The notes: generated by a model from the sequence alone, not told the origin. DNA of 64,000 bases from GAS188 sp963713805 (GCA_963713805.1 CAVQNF010000026.1:62001-126000); one strand, 5' to 3'. Numbered from the stretch's first letter, positions 19,125 through 28,847 are shown. Numbers and translations: made by a program.

Positions 19125-20313
19125 ATGCACCGATCAGGCGCGCGGCCGGGTTCGCCGCGTCTTCGTCCTCGTCGGCCTCGCGGCAGCCCCCGCGCTTGCG
19201 CAGGAGCCGGTGACGATCGGGCTCATCGTGCCGCTCTCCCCGCCCGGCGACCCGACCGCCGGCCAGCTCATCCGCAGAGGCGCGGAGCTCGCCGTCGATT
19301 ACTATAACGGCAAGGGCGGGGTGCTCGGCGGCCGCAAGCTGCAGCTATCGGTGCAGGACAGCCAGGGCCGGCCCGAGGGCGGCGTCGCCGCCTATCGCCG
19401 CGTCGTCGGCGAGGACAAGGCGGTCGCCGTCACCGGCTTCTTCCACTCTTCGGTGAACATCGCCGCGAACGAGGTGGCGAAGACGATGGGCGTGCCGACC
19501 CTCGGCACGCAGACTTCCGCGGCCGACATCACGGCCAAGCATTACGAGATCGCCTTCCGCACCCATCTCATCGACCCGCTGCGCGTCGCGGCCTGGCTCG
19601 AATTCATGCAGAAGAAGGGCTTCAAGCGCGTCTCCATGCTGGCCGAGACCTCCGATTACGGCGTCGGCCTCGTCACCGAGACGGACCGGCAGATCAAGGA
19701 GAAGAAGCTCGCGATCGAGCTGCAAAGCATCACCTTCGACCGAACCTCGACCGACCTCACCCCGCAGCTCTTGCAGGTGAAGGCGTTCAAGCCCGATCTT
19801 CTCGTCAATGTCGGCGTGGGCGCACCGATGGATCTGATGATCGAGCAGGCGGCGACGCTCGCCATCACGCCGGCGATCCCCATGCTCGTCTCCTACGACG
19901 CGCCGATCCGGCCGCAATTCTGGCAGCTTCATCCGAATACGGGCGATAAGCTCTACTTCATCGCCTATTACTCGCCAAAGCAGAAGCTCTCCGAGATCGG
20001 CGCCTGGTTCACCAAGGCCTATGAGGAGAAATACAAGGAATCGCCGGTCTATTCGTCGTTGAACGGCTTCGGCGACGTGGCGATCATCGCCCAGGCCGTC
20101 GAGGAGGCGAAGAGCACCGACCCCAAGGCCATCATCGCGGCGCTCGAGACCGGCAAATTCGCCTTCTGGTCCTCGGGCGACGTCACCTTCCCGAAGGCCG
20201 ACGGCGTGTTCTGGCACAATTTTTCCCCGCCCGTCCTCATCCTCCAGTTCCAGAAGCCCGGCCAGGATTGGAAGGAGGCGGAGGTGGCCTTCGAGAGCGG
20301 TGAATTACGGTGA
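19125..20313 (+). CDS. branched-chain-type ABC substrate-binding protein (shift in signal peptide)
   Basis: This is a type I periplasmic binding protein of about 395 residues (Peripla_BP_6). After the signal peptide (VFVLVGLAAAPALAQ) come VTIGLIVPLSPPGDPTAGQLIRRGAELAVDYYNGKGG and VTGFFHSSVNIAANEVAKTMGVPTLGTQ. The ATG chosen (MHRSG) is in a different frame, so one shift lies between 19125 and 19165. The C-terminus ends ...VAFESGELR, and the last codons and stop come from an inserted palindromic repeat. A LivH permease and a LivG ATPase follow. The ligand is unknown. Confidence 0.85.
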
Positions 20314-20387
20314 CAGTGCACTTAATTCTGGCAACACCCGGAAGTAAAGGGAAGTTCCTGGAATTAAGTGCACTGTCACCGTAATTC
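20302..20387. repeat. palindromic REP-like element, copy 1
   Basis: Two perfect 27-bp inverted arms (starting GAATTACGGTGACAGTGCAC) flank a 32-base centre, so RNA from either strand can form a long hairpin. The left arm overlaps the 3' end of the binding-protein gene and provides its stop. The right arm ends 11 bases before livH. The same arms occur at 24477-24580. Similar arms are known to me around REP-associated elements in other proteobacteria, but that link is from memory. Confidence 0.85.
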
Positions 20388-20398
20388 CGTGAAGCGCG

Positions 20399-21292
20399 AT
20401 GTTCACCCCTGAGCTTTTCGCCCAGGCGCTGATCGCGGGCGTGGTGATCGGCGTGATCTACGCGCTGATGGCGCTCGGCATCACCTTCATCTACTCGATC
20501 GTGAAGATGATCAATTGGTCGATGGGCGAGTTCTACATGATCGGGAGCTACGCCCAGTATTTCATCGTCGTCTATGTTCTCGGCCCCGATCTCTGGTACG
20601 TCGCGGCGGTGCTTTCGGCCGCCGCCGTGTTTCTCGCCGGCTGGCTGATCGAGCCCATCCTGATCAAGCCGATGTTCACCGGCGGCATCGAGCGCAGGGA
20701 CGATTACGCGACCGTCGTCACCATCGCGCTGCTTCTGCTGCTGCGCAATCTCGCGACCGCGCTTTCCGGCCCCTATCAGCGCACGCCCGGCACGAACCTG
20801 CCTTCCGTGATGCTCGGGCCCTTGCCCGAGAGCGGTGCGCGGTTCGCGGCCTTCCTCTGCGCGCTCGCGGCCATCGCCCTGTTCTACCTCCTGTTGAAGC
20901 GCAGCTGGCTCGGCCTCGCGCTCAGGGCCGCCTCGCAGAGCCGGGTCGGAGCGCAGACCTCGGGCGTCGACGTGCTGTCGCTCGACAGGATCGCCTTCGG
21001 CATCGGGGTCGGGCTCGCCGGCCTCGCGGGCGCGCTGCTGGCGCCGGTCTTCATGGTGTATCCGACGGACGGCGTCGTCACCACCACCAAGGGTTTCGAG
21101 ATCATCGTGATCGGCGGGCTCGGCTCGATTCCGGGCGCGCTGATCGCCGGGGTCGCGCTCGGCATCGCGGAATCGCTCGGCGCGACCTTCATCGCCTCCG
21201 CCTATCAGAACGCCTACGGTTTCGTGCTCCTGCTCCTCGTGCTCGCCTTGCGTCCGAGCGGGCTCTTCGGCGAGCGCCTGCGCCAGGCATGA
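20399..21292 (+). CDS. livH: branched-chain amino acid-type ABC permease (LivH family)
   Basis: This is a 297-residue inner-membrane permease with about eight hydrophobic segments. Family marks are ALIAGVVIGVIYALMALGITFIY at the N-terminus, MINWSMGEFYMIGSY, and the C-terminal FEIIVIGGLGSIPGALIAGVALGIAESLG. The start ATG lies 11 bases after the palindromic repeat and has only a weak ribosome site, so the repeat may have displaced the original one. It overlaps the ATPase gene by ATGA. The second permease (LivM) normally needed for a heterodimer is not present here. Confidence 0.9.
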   Translation: MFTPELFAQALIAGVVIGVIYALMALGITFIYSIVKMINWSMGEFYMIGSYAQYFIVVYVLGPDLWYVAAVLSAAAVFLAGWLIEPILIKPMFTGGIERRDDYATVVTIALLLLLRNLATALSGPYQRTPGTNLPSVMLGPLPESGARFAAFLCALAAIALFYLLLKRSWLGLALRAASQSRVGAQTSGVDVLSLDRIAFGIGVGLAGLAGALLAPVFMVYPTDGVVTTTKGFEIIVIGGLGSIPGALIAGVALGIAESLGATFIASAYQNAYGFVLLLLVLALRPSGLFGERLRQA

Positions 21293-22039
21293 ACGCCGCC
21301 CCGCCGCTCCTCGAGACGCGCAAGCTCTCGAAGCATTTCGGGGGCTCCCTCGCCAATGATGCGATCGATCTCGCCATCGCGCCGGGCGAGATCCGCGGCA
21401 TCATCGGGCCGAACGGCGCGGGAAAGTCGACGCTCGTCAATCTCATGACGGGCGTGCATCGGCCGAGCTCGGGCGAGATCCTGCTCGCCGGCCGGAGCCT
21501 CCTCGGCCTCGAGAGCCACGAGATCGCGCGCAAGGGGCTGGTTCGCTCCTTCCAGGTGAGCCGCGTCTTCGGCAACCTGTCGCTGCTCGAGAACCTGCTC
21601 GCGCCCCATCTCGCCCAGAGCCAAGGCTCGAAGGCGCGCGAGGCCGGCGCTCGCCAAGGCGTGGCGCTTGCTCGAGCTCATCACCTTGACGCGCCTCGCC
21701 CATCAACCGGCGAAGACCTTGTCGGGCGGCCAGCGCGTGCTGTTGCAGGCGGCCGCGGGATTCATGACGCCGTCGCTCACCTGCTATCTGCTCGATGAAC
21801 CCTTCGCCGGCGTCAATCCGGTGATCAAGGACCAGTTGATCGAGCTGATCGAGGAGGAGAGCCGGGCGCGCGGCCTGACCTTCCTCATCGTGAGCCATGA
21901 GATGGCGGTGATCCGGCGCCTCTGCCGCAAGGTCACGGTGCTGATCGAGGGACGCGTGGCGGCTGAGGGTCCGCTCGACGAGGTCGCGGCGCGCGCCGAT
22001 GTCGTCGCCGCCTATCTCGGCAAGAGCTATGCGGGGTGA
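21289..22039 (+). CDS. livG: branched-chain amino acid-type ABC ATPase (LivG family, one frameshift)
   Basis: This ATP-binding subunit of about 250 residues has Walker A GPNGAGKS (residues 40-47), the Q-loop region LVRSFQVSRVFGNLSLLENL, and, after a frame change near 21650, the signature LSGGQRVLLQAAAGFM, Walker B CYLLDEPFAGVNP and His-loop FLIVSHEM. The changed spot reads GCCGGCGCTC; dropping one G restores REAALAKAWRLLELI. In LivG proteins the signature is usually LSGGQ-(R/K)-LLE-ARALM, so the run RVLLQAAAGFMT is slightly unusual. No LivM or LivF follows. Confidence 0.87.
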
Positions 22040-22078
22040 GGGGCACGCGCGGGAGAAGGTGAGGGCGATTTTCGCAGC

Positions 22079-22190
22079 CGTCATGACCGCACTGGGTGCT
22101 GGTATCCACGCATGCCTTTCCGCCAGCATCGGCAGCAAGGCGTGGATGACCGGCCTGATCCTCGGAACAGGTCCGAGTACGGTCATGACG
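22079..22190. repeat. RIME-like intergenic palindrome
   Basis: Outer arms CGTCATGACCG and CGGTCATGACG are perfect complements, and inner arms ATCCACGC and GCGTGGAT also pair. The sequence resembles the dispersed GTCATG...ATCCACG palindromes of rhizobia. It lies just after livG and may act as a terminator. Confidence 0.55.
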
Positions 22191-22318
22191 TATGGGACAG
22201 AAGGCCTCGGTTGAGGCAAGTCGCGCTCGATCCACCCATGACGCGCCCAACTGATGTTGGCTGGTCTTGCGCTTCCCGACCCCCCACCCGGCCACAGCAT
22301 AACGAAAGCCTCTCCTCC

Positions 22319-22407
22319 AATTCGGAGACAGCTTGCTCATTTCATGTTTTCCACGCGAGCTTATGCATTTTGATTTGTAGGTGAAATGAGCAAGCAGTCA
22401 CCGAATT
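22319..22407. repeat. 26-bp inverted-repeat element
   Basis: AATTCGGAGACAGCTTGCTC... and its partner ending ...GTCACCGAATT form 26-bp inverted arms with two mismatches around a 37-base centre. The outer end (AATTCGGTGAC in one arm) resembles the GAATTACGGTGAC end of the 27-bp element nearby. It is located 16 bases past the stop of the NfeD gene. Confidence 0.7.
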
Positions 22408-22423
22408 AGGCCGGCGGCCGCGA

Positions 22424-22870
22424 TCAGCCCGCCGCTTCGACGCCGAGCACCTTGCCGGTGGCGGAGACGACCTTCACCCGGGCGCCCGCCGGAAGATCCG
22501 GCCCCTTGGCGAGCCAGATCGCGTCGTCGAAGCGCACCTTGCCCTCGCCCGCGACGATCGGCTGATCGAGCGTCGCCACCCGGCCGACCAGCGCGTTGGC
22601 GCGCTGGTTGAGATGCATGACGGTCGCCTCGTCGTCGCCCTTGCGGAAGGTCAGCCGCTTGCCGACGAAGACGAGCGCGATCGCGAGCGCCGCGAACAGC
22701 AGGCCATTCGCCTCCCAGGGCAAGGGCTGAACGAAATTCCCCGCGCCGATGATGACCGCCGCGAGCCCGAGCCAGATCAGGAAGAAGCCGGGCGCGGCCA
22801 TTTCGAGCGCCATCAGGATGACGCCGGCGATCACCCAGCTCCAGGGCGACGCAAGATCGAGGCCGTCCAT
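22424..22870 (-). CDS. NfeD-family membrane protein
   Basis: This 148-residue protein has about three hydrophobic segments (SWVIAGVILMALEMAAPGFFLIWLGLAAVIIGAG and GLLFAALAIALVFVG) followed by a C-terminal OB-fold domain (LVGRVATLDQPIVAGEGKVRFDDAIWLAKGPDLPAGARVKV). Short NfeD proteins work with SPFH proteins in membrane microdomains. It starts 5 bases after the stop of the SPFH gene, so the two are surely one operon. It is intact. Confidence 0.92.
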   Translation of the reverse strand: MDGLDLASPWSWVIAGVILMALEMAAPGFFLIWLGLAAVIIGAGNFVQPLPWEANGLLFAALAIALVFVGKRLTFRKGDDEATVMHLNQRANALVGRVATLDQPIVAGEGKVRFDDAIWLAKGPDLPAGARVKVVSATGKVLGVEAAG

Positions 22871-22875
22871 CGGCG

Positions 22876-23877
22876 TCAGGTCCCGCGCGCGGGGCCGGCG
22901 GGCGGCACGGCCGATATCGCCCCGCCGCCGAGGCGCGGGGGCCCGCCGGTGACGCCGTCCGGCCCGAACACGGCCTTCGCGATCTCGGCGATGCCCGCGA
23001 CCGTGCCGCCGAGCGAAGCCGCCTCGATCGGCAGCACGATCACCTTCTGGTTCGGCGCCGAGGCGAGCGCCTGCAGGACGCGGGTGTATTTCTCGGCGAT
23101 CAGGTAGTTCGCGGCGGCGAGATTGCCGCGTGCGATCGCTTCGGAGACGGCGGCGGTCGCGGCCGCCTCCGCCGCGGCCGAGCGTTCGCGCGCCTCGGCA
23201 TCGCGGAAGGCCGCCTCCTTGCGCCCTTCGGCCGAAAGGATCGCCGCCTGCTTCAGGCCCTCGGCGCGCAGGATCTCGGCCTGGCGCGAACCCTCGGCTT
23301 CAAGAATGGCGGCGCGCTTCTCGCGCTCGGCCTTCATCTGCCGGCCCATCGATTCCACGATGTCGGCCGGCGGCATGATGTCCTTGATCTCGATGCGGTT
23401 GATCTTCACGCCCCAGGGCGAGGCCGCCGAATCCACGACCGTCAACAACCGCTCGTTGATGGCGTCGCGATGCGACAGGAGCTGGTCGAGATCCATCGAG
23501 CCCATCACGGTGCGGATGTTGGTGGTGACGATGTTGAGCAGCGCGTTGCCGAGCTGGGCGACCTCGTAGGAGGCGCGCGCCGCGTCGATGATCTGGAAGA
23601 AGGTCACCCCGTCGACCTTCACCGAGGCGTTGTCCTTGGTGATCACCTCCTGCGAGGGCACGTCGAGCACCTGCTCCATCATGTTGACCTTGTTCCCGAT
23701 GGTGTCGAGATAAGGCACGATGAGGCCGAGCCCGGGCTGGAGCGTGAAAGTGTAGCGGCGGAAGCGCTCGACCGTGTAATTATAGCCTTGCGGCACCGTC
23801 CTGATGCCCGAAAGCAGGGTGAGCACCGCGAACACCACGATGACGATGACGAAAATTCCGAAACCGCCGATCGGCAT
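22876..23877 (-). CDS. SPFH/Band 7 protein (stomatin/QmcA type)
   Basis: This 333-residue membrane scaffold begins MPIGGFGIFVIVIVVFAVLTLLSGIRTVPQG with one N-terminal membrane anchor, followed by the Band 7 domain (YNYTVERFRRYTFTLQPGLGLIVPYLD) and a long Ala/Glu/Arg-rich coiled coil (MKAEREKRAAILEAEGSRQ...). GGGAGG precedes the ATG; a longer upstream frame is not supported. With NfeD it probably forms membrane microdomains and may control the stability of membrane proteins, as in the paralogue QmcA. Confidence 0.93.
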   Translation of the reverse strand: MPIGGFGIFVIVIVVFAVLTLLSGIRTVPQGYNYTVERFRRYTFTLQPGLGLIVPYLDTIGNKVNMMEQVLDVPSQEVITKDNASVKVDGVTFFQIIDAARASYEVAQLGNALLNIVTTNIRTVMGSMDLDQLLSHRDAINERLLTVVDSAASPWGVKINRIEIKDIMPPADIVESMGRQMKAEREKRAAILEAEGSRQAEILRAEGLKQAAILSAEGRKEAAFRDAEARERSAAAEAAATAAVSEAIARGNLAAANYLIAEKYTRVLQALASAPNQKVIVLPIEAASLGGTVAGIAEIAKAVFGPDGVTGGPPRLGGGAISAVPPAGPARGT

Positions 23878-24062
23878 CGAAGCCTCCCCGATTGATGATT
23901 CGCGTAAACGGTGCGCCGAATAGGAGGCCAAGGCCATACGGTGTCAAGCAGTTAAGCCTTTCGGCTCACTTTCGGCTCCCTGGGCGCAACGGGCGAAGGT
24001 GGCGAAACAGGCAAGGCTGTCACAGGCAAGGCTTCGGCCCGCGACGAGGAAGGGGATGACGC

Positions 24063-24468
24063 ATGCAAATCATCGATCACGAGCATGAGACCTGTGAAGA
24101 GTGGCGTTCGGGCGTCACCACGCGCATGCGCGTCTCCTCGCTCACCGGCACCGCGCAGCTTTGCCTCTTCGAGCAATGGTGCGCGCCCGGAAGCGGAGCG
24201 CCGACCCATCTGCATGCGGTCGAGGAGGTGCTGAGCGTCGTCGCCGGGCGGGCCGAGGTCTGGGTGGAGGAGGAGAAGGGGAATGCTCGGCGCCAACCAG
24301 TCGCTGATCATCCCGGCGGGACGCCGGCACGGCTTCCGCAATGTCGGGGACACCGTTCTGCACGTGCAAGCGACGCTCGCCGCCTCGAGCTTCGAGGCCT
24401 CCTTCGACGATCCGCGCGAGCTGTCGCGCCGCTGGCTGCCGCGAAGCCCGACGCCGGAATTAAGGTGA
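24063..24468 (+). CDS. cupin-domain protein (one frameshift)
   Basis: This small single-cupin protein has about 135 residues. The first cupin motif is seen in WCAPGSGAPTHLHAVEEVLSVVAGRAEVWVE (G-x-x-x-P-x-H-x-H...E) and the second, after an extra G near 24282, in LIIPAGRRHGFRNVGDTVLHVQAT. The His and Glu residues could bind a metal. It ends PTPELR-stop, where GAATTAAGGTGA looks like a slightly altered end of the palindromic repeat that follows. Role unknown; it may be an enzyme or a sensor. Confidence 0.75.
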
Positions 24469-24580
24469 TGGGGTGAGAATTACGGTGACAGTGCACTTAA
24501 TTCTGGCAACATCCGGAGGTAGGGGTTCCGGAATTAAGTGCACTGTCACCGTAATTCTAAGTGCACTGTCACCGTAATTC
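24457..24580. repeat. palindromic REP-like element, copy 2 with extra half-sites
   Basis: Two perfect 27-bp inverted arms (24477-24503 and 24531-24557) surround a 27-base centre. A third partial right arm of 23 bases (24558-24580) follows directly, and a 12-base near-copy of the left end (GAATTAAGGTGA) precedes. The block separates the cupin gene and glcF, which converge on it, and contributes the stop codon of both. The arms are the same as in copy 1 at 20302. Confidence 0.85.
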
Positions 24581-25935
24581 ACCGGTGCCTCCGGGAGCGG
24601 CGGGGACGCCCGCCGGGCGCGGTCCGCCCAGCGCCCAGTCGAGCAGTTCGACCGTATGCACGATCGGCGGGGAGGCCGGCCCGCCGGCTTTCGCCCGATC
24701 GGCGAAGCCCTTCGCGATCTGGGTGATGCAGCCGATGTTGCCGGTGGCGACGATATCGGGTTTCGTGCGCGCGATATGTGCCGACCTTGCGGTCGCGCAG
24801 CTTTCCGGCGATCTCGGGCTGCAGGATGTTGTAGACGCCGGCCGAGCCGCAGCAGATATGGCCCTCGGCCACGTCCTTCACCTTGAACCCCGCCGCCCGC
24901 AAGAGCCTCTTCGGCTCGTCGGTGATCTTCTGGCCGTGCTGCATCGAGCAGGCCGAATGATAGGCGACGGTGAGGCCGCTTGAGCGGCTCGGCGCCGGCA
25001 GCTCGAGCCCCGTGAGATACTCGCAAATGTCCTTGGCGAGCGCCGAGACCTTCGCGGCCTTCTCGGCGAGCTTCGCGTCATCGCGGAACATGAAGCCGTA
25101 ATCCTTGATCGTGGTGCCGCAACCCGACGCCGTGATCAGGATGGCATCGAGGCCTTGGCCCTCGATCTCCCCATGCCAAGCCTCGATGTTGCGGGCCGCG
25201 TAGGCATGGGCGGCTTGTTGCTCTGCCCATGTGATGCACGAGGGCGCCGCAGCAGCCTTCGCCTTTGGCGAGCACCACCTCGACACCGAGCCGGTTCAAG
25301 AGCCGGATCGTGGCCTCGTTGATGGAGGGCTCGAGGACCGGCTGGACGCAGCCGTCGAGAAGCGCGACGCGCGCCTTGCGGATGCCGGCGGCCGGAAAGA
25401 CGCGTGGCCGCGCGGCCTCCTCCTGCGCCGGCAGCGAGGCGGGAGCGAGGTCGAGCATGGCGGCGAGCCGCGCACCCAGAAAGGGGAGCGAGCCCAAGAA
25501 CCCCTTGAGGGGCCTTGCGAGCCTTGCGGCCTTGACGGCGGCCCGGAAGCGCCCGCGATGCGGCAGGGTCGCGGCGAGCAGCGCGCGGATGAAGCGGTCG
25601 CCGAAGGGGCGCCGATAGGTCGCCTCGATATAGGCGCGCGCATGATCGACGAGGTGCATGTAGTTGACGCCCGAAGGGCAGGTCGTCATGCAGGAAAGGC
25701 AAGACAGGCAGCGGTCGATATGCGTGACCACCTCCGGCGAGGCCGGCTTGTCGCCTTCGAGCATGTCCTTGATGAGGTAGATGCGGCCGCGCGGCGAATC
25801 GAGCTCGTCGCCGAGGAGAAGGTAGGTCGGGCAGGTCGCCGTGCAGAAGCCGCAATGCACGCAAGTGCGCAGGATCTTCTCCGAGGAGGCCATGGCCGGA
25901 TCGGCGAGCTGGGCCTGAGTGAAGGAGGTCTGCAT
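24569..25935 (-). CDS. glcF: glycolate oxidase iron-sulfur subunit GlcF (two frameshifts)
   Basis: GlcF carries electrons from the FAD subunit to the membrane chain during glycolate oxidation. Two ferredoxin-type clusters are visible: CVHCGFCTATCP and CLSCLSCMTTCPSG. Two CCG-domain blocks follow (GCVQPVLEPSINEATIRLL...GEGCCGALVHHMG and AYHSACSMQHGQ...EGHICCGSAGVYNILQPEI). Extra bases near 25235 and 24780 shift the frame. In the last frame it ends HTVELLDWALGGPRPAGVP, then GGTGELR-stop, the final codons being repeat sequence. Last gene of the glcDEF operon. Confidence 0.9.
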
Positions 25936-25974
25936 CGCTCTTTCGCCTACCGATTATCCGCCATCATCGCCCCG

Positions 25975-27174
25975 TCACGCGCCCGCATGCATGCGTCCCG
26001 GCTCGAGCACGCCCGCCGGATCGAAGCTCGCCTTGATGGCGCGCGTGAGCTTCATCATCGCCTCGGGCTGCGGCTGGAACACGTCGACCGCGGCGCGCAC
26101 CGCCTCGGGCGCGCGCACCAAAAGTGCATGGCCGCCCGCCGTCCTTGTCGCTTCATGGACCTGCGCCGCGCCGGCATCGCGTTCAGCCGCGCAGGAAAGC
26201 CAGATCAGGCCGCCGCCCCAATCATAGAACCAGCGCGCGCCGAGCGCTTGGCCGAGCTTCTGGCCGAGCGCCTCGGTCAATGCGGGGCCTTGCGTCGGCG
26301 CGACCGAGATGCGCCAGATCGCGGTTTCGCGCGGGGAGGCGAGGAAGGCCGCGTCCCGCACCCGGCACCACAACTTCTCGCTCGCATGCGCGTCGATGAT
26401 CCGAGCCGCTCCGAACTCCGCGAGCGTTTCGGCGAGCGCCTTCGCCCGGTAACGAACCGCGCTCTCGAAACCTTCGAGCCGCAGAAACGTGCGGGCCGGA
26501 CCCTCATCGACGCCGGCCGGCAGATGCGCCGCGCCCGTCACCTCGAAAGGCGAGCCGAGGCCGGCGGAGAGCGCCTCGACACCGCGCCGGTCGGACAATC
26601 CCTCGAGCGAAAGCGTCGCCTGCGTCTCCGGCAAGGGCAGCACCTTGAAGGTGACCTCCGTGAGAAAGCCCAATGTGCCGAAGGCACCCGCCATGAGGCG
26701 CGTGAGATCAAGCCCGGTGACGTTCTTCATCACCCGCCCCCCTGATTTCACGACCTCGCCGCGTCCGTTGACGAAGCGCGCGCCGAGGAAGGAATCGCGG
26801 CAGGCGCCGGCCTTGATGCGGCGCGGCCCGGAAAGATTGGTGGCCGCGACACCGCCGATCGTGGGCTCGCCGCTCGTGCCGAGAAGGGGACGGTAGTCCA
26901 TCGGCTCGAAGGGCAGGCGCTGGCGCTCGTCGGCAAGCTTGCGCTCGACCTCGGCGAGCGGCGTGCCGGCCAGCGCCGCGATGACGAGCTCGGCGGGCTC
27001 GTGCAAGGTGATGCCGGTGAGCGCCGCGCTCGACAGCACGTCCTGCGTCTGTGTCGCCCGGCCGAGCCCGCGCTTCGTGCCGCCGCCCATGATCGACAGC
27101 GGCGCGCGGCGCGCCACGGCATCGGCGATCACGCAAGCGGCTTCGGCTTCGCCGGAAGGACGATGCGTGGTCAT
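25975..27174 (-). CDS. glcE: glycolate oxidase FAD-binding subunit GlcE
   Basis: GlcE is the second FAD-domain subunit of glycolate oxidase. The 399-residue protein starts MTTHRPSGEAEA. The FAD_binding_4 region shows PLSIMGGGTKRGLGR, LAGTPLAEVERKLADERQRLPFEPMDY and TIGGVAATNLSGPRRIKAGACRDSFLG. It is intact, 53 bases after glcD and 39 before glcF. The longer frame upstream of the chosen ATG overlaps the glcD end and lacks family similarity. Confidence 0.93.
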   Translation of the reverse strand: MTTHRPSGEAEAACVIADAVARRAPLSIMGGGTKRGLGRATQTQDVLSSAALTGITLHEPAELVIAALAGTPLAEVERKLADERQRLPFEPMDYRPLLGTSGEPTIGGVAATNLSGPRRIKAGACRDSFLGARFVNGRGEVVKSGGRVMKNVTGLDLTRLMAGAFGTLGFLTEVTFKVLPLPETQATLSLEGLSDRRGVEALSAGLGSPFEVTGAAHLPAGVDEGPARTFLRLEGFESAVRYRAKALAETLAEFGAARIIDAHASEKLWCRVRDAAFLASPRETAIWRISVAPTQGPALTEALGQKLGQALGARWFYDWGGGLIWLSCAAERDAGAAQVHEATRTAGGHALLVRAPEAVRAAVDVFQPQPEAMMKLTRAIKASFDPAGVLEPGRMHAGA

Positions 27175-27227
27175 CGCGGAACGGACGCTAACACGACGGG
27201 CGCGATACGGCGCATCGCCTGACCGCC

Positions 27228-28661
27228 TCAAACCCGCCCAGCGAGCGGGAACACCTTCGCCGGATTAAGCAGCCAGGCCGGATCGAAGGCTTGGCGCACG
27301 CGCATTTGCTGCTCGAGGTCGGGCTTGGAGAACTGGCAACCCATCAGATCGCGCTTCTCGATGCCGACGCCGTGCTCGCCCGTGAGGCAGCCGCCGGCCT
27401 CGACGCAAAGCTTGAGGATGTCCGATCCCGCGGCCTCGGCCTTGCGCTGCTCCTGCGCGTCGTTGACGTTGTAGAGGATCAAGGGATGCATATTGCCGTC
27501 GCCCGCATGAAAGACATTGGCGACGCGCAGGCCGTAGCCCGCCACGATCTCGGAAGTGCGGCGCAGCACGTAAGAGAGCTGGCCGGTCGGCACCGTGCCG
27601 TCCATGCAGATGTAATCGGCGACGCGGCCCGTGGCCCCGAAGGCGGATTTGCGGCCCTTCCAGATGAGGGCCGTCTCCATCGCGGATTTGCTCTCCTTGA
27701 TCACGCTCACGCCATGCTGCCTCGCGATGGCGATGATCTTTTCGAGCTCCGCCTCCATCTCGGCCTCGGAGCCTTCGACCTCGATGATCAGCATGGCCTC
27801 GACATCGAGCGGATAGCCCGCATGGGCGAAATCCTCGCAGATCTTGATGGCAGGCGCGTCCATGAATTCCATGGCGACCGGGATGATGCCGGCCCCGATG
27901 ATGGCGGCGACGGCCGCGCCCGCCTCCTCGCTCGACGGGAAGCCGAAGAGCACCGGCCGCGCGCCTTCGGCGGCGCGCAGGATGCGCACGGTCGCCTCGG
28001 TGACGATGCCGAGCTGGCCCTCGGCGCCGCAGACGAGCGCGAGGAGATCATAGCCCGGCGCGTCGAGCGCCGCGCCGCCGAGATCGACGATGGTCCCGTC
28101 GACGAGCACGAGGCGCACGCCGAGGAGGTTGTTGGTGGTGACGCCGTATTTCAGGCAATGCGCGCCGCCCGAGTTCATGCCGATATTGCCGCCGATGCTG
28201 CAGGCGAGCTGCGAGGAGGGGTCGGGCGCGTAGAAGAAGCCTTCATGCGCCACCGCGCCCGAGATGGCGAGATTGGTGACGCCGGCCTCGACGCGCGCCA
28301 CGCGGTTCGCGAAATCGACCTCGAGCACGCGGTTCATCTTGGCGACGCAGACGACGACCGAATCCTCCTGCGGGATGGCGCCGCCCGACAGCGAGGTGCC
28401 GGCGCCGCGCGGCGTCACCGGCACGCCTTGCGCGTTGAGATAGGCCATGACCGCCGCGACCTCCTCGGTCGAGCGCGGCAGCACGACGGCGAGCGGCACC
28501 TGCCGATAGGCGGTGAGCGCGTCGGTCTCGAAGGCGCGGCGCTCGTCGAGCTTGTCGATCACGCAATCTTTGGGCAACACACGCCGCGAAGGCCGGCGAC
28601 GATGGCATCGCGGCGCTTAAGGATATTCGCGATCGGGCGCGGGAAACGCGATCTCGGACAT
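27228..28661 (-). CDS. glcD: glycolate oxidase subunit GlcD (N-terminal frameshifts)
   Basis: GlcD is the catalytic FAD subunit that oxidises glycolate (or D-lactate) to the 2-oxoacid. The start is MSEIAFPAPD; two shifts at 28620-28575 lead through ILKRRDAIVAGLRGV to LPKDCVIDKLDERRAFETD, the usual GlcD opening. FAD-binding blocks are TPRGAGTSLSGGAIP and GGNIGMNSGGAHCLKYG; the C-terminal FAD-oxidase domain has VFHAGDGNMHPLIL and GGCLTGEHGVGIEKRD. About 478 residues. It heads glcDEF. D-lactate dehydrogenases of the same family cannot be excluded, but the three-gene set favours glycolate. Confidence 0.92.
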
Positions 28662-28847
28662 GCCCATCCTCCCCGGATTCTCGGCGAAGCCTGAAACCGC
28701 CTCGCTTCGCGAAGAGCTTAGAATATCATCCGGAAAAGTGGAAACCGGATCTGCGGAAAGTTCGTGCTCAATTGATAAACCAAGAAGCCGGCGGGGCATA
28801 CGCAACGCGAGACCGCCGAGCTTCAGCGACGGCGCCATGACGTGAAT

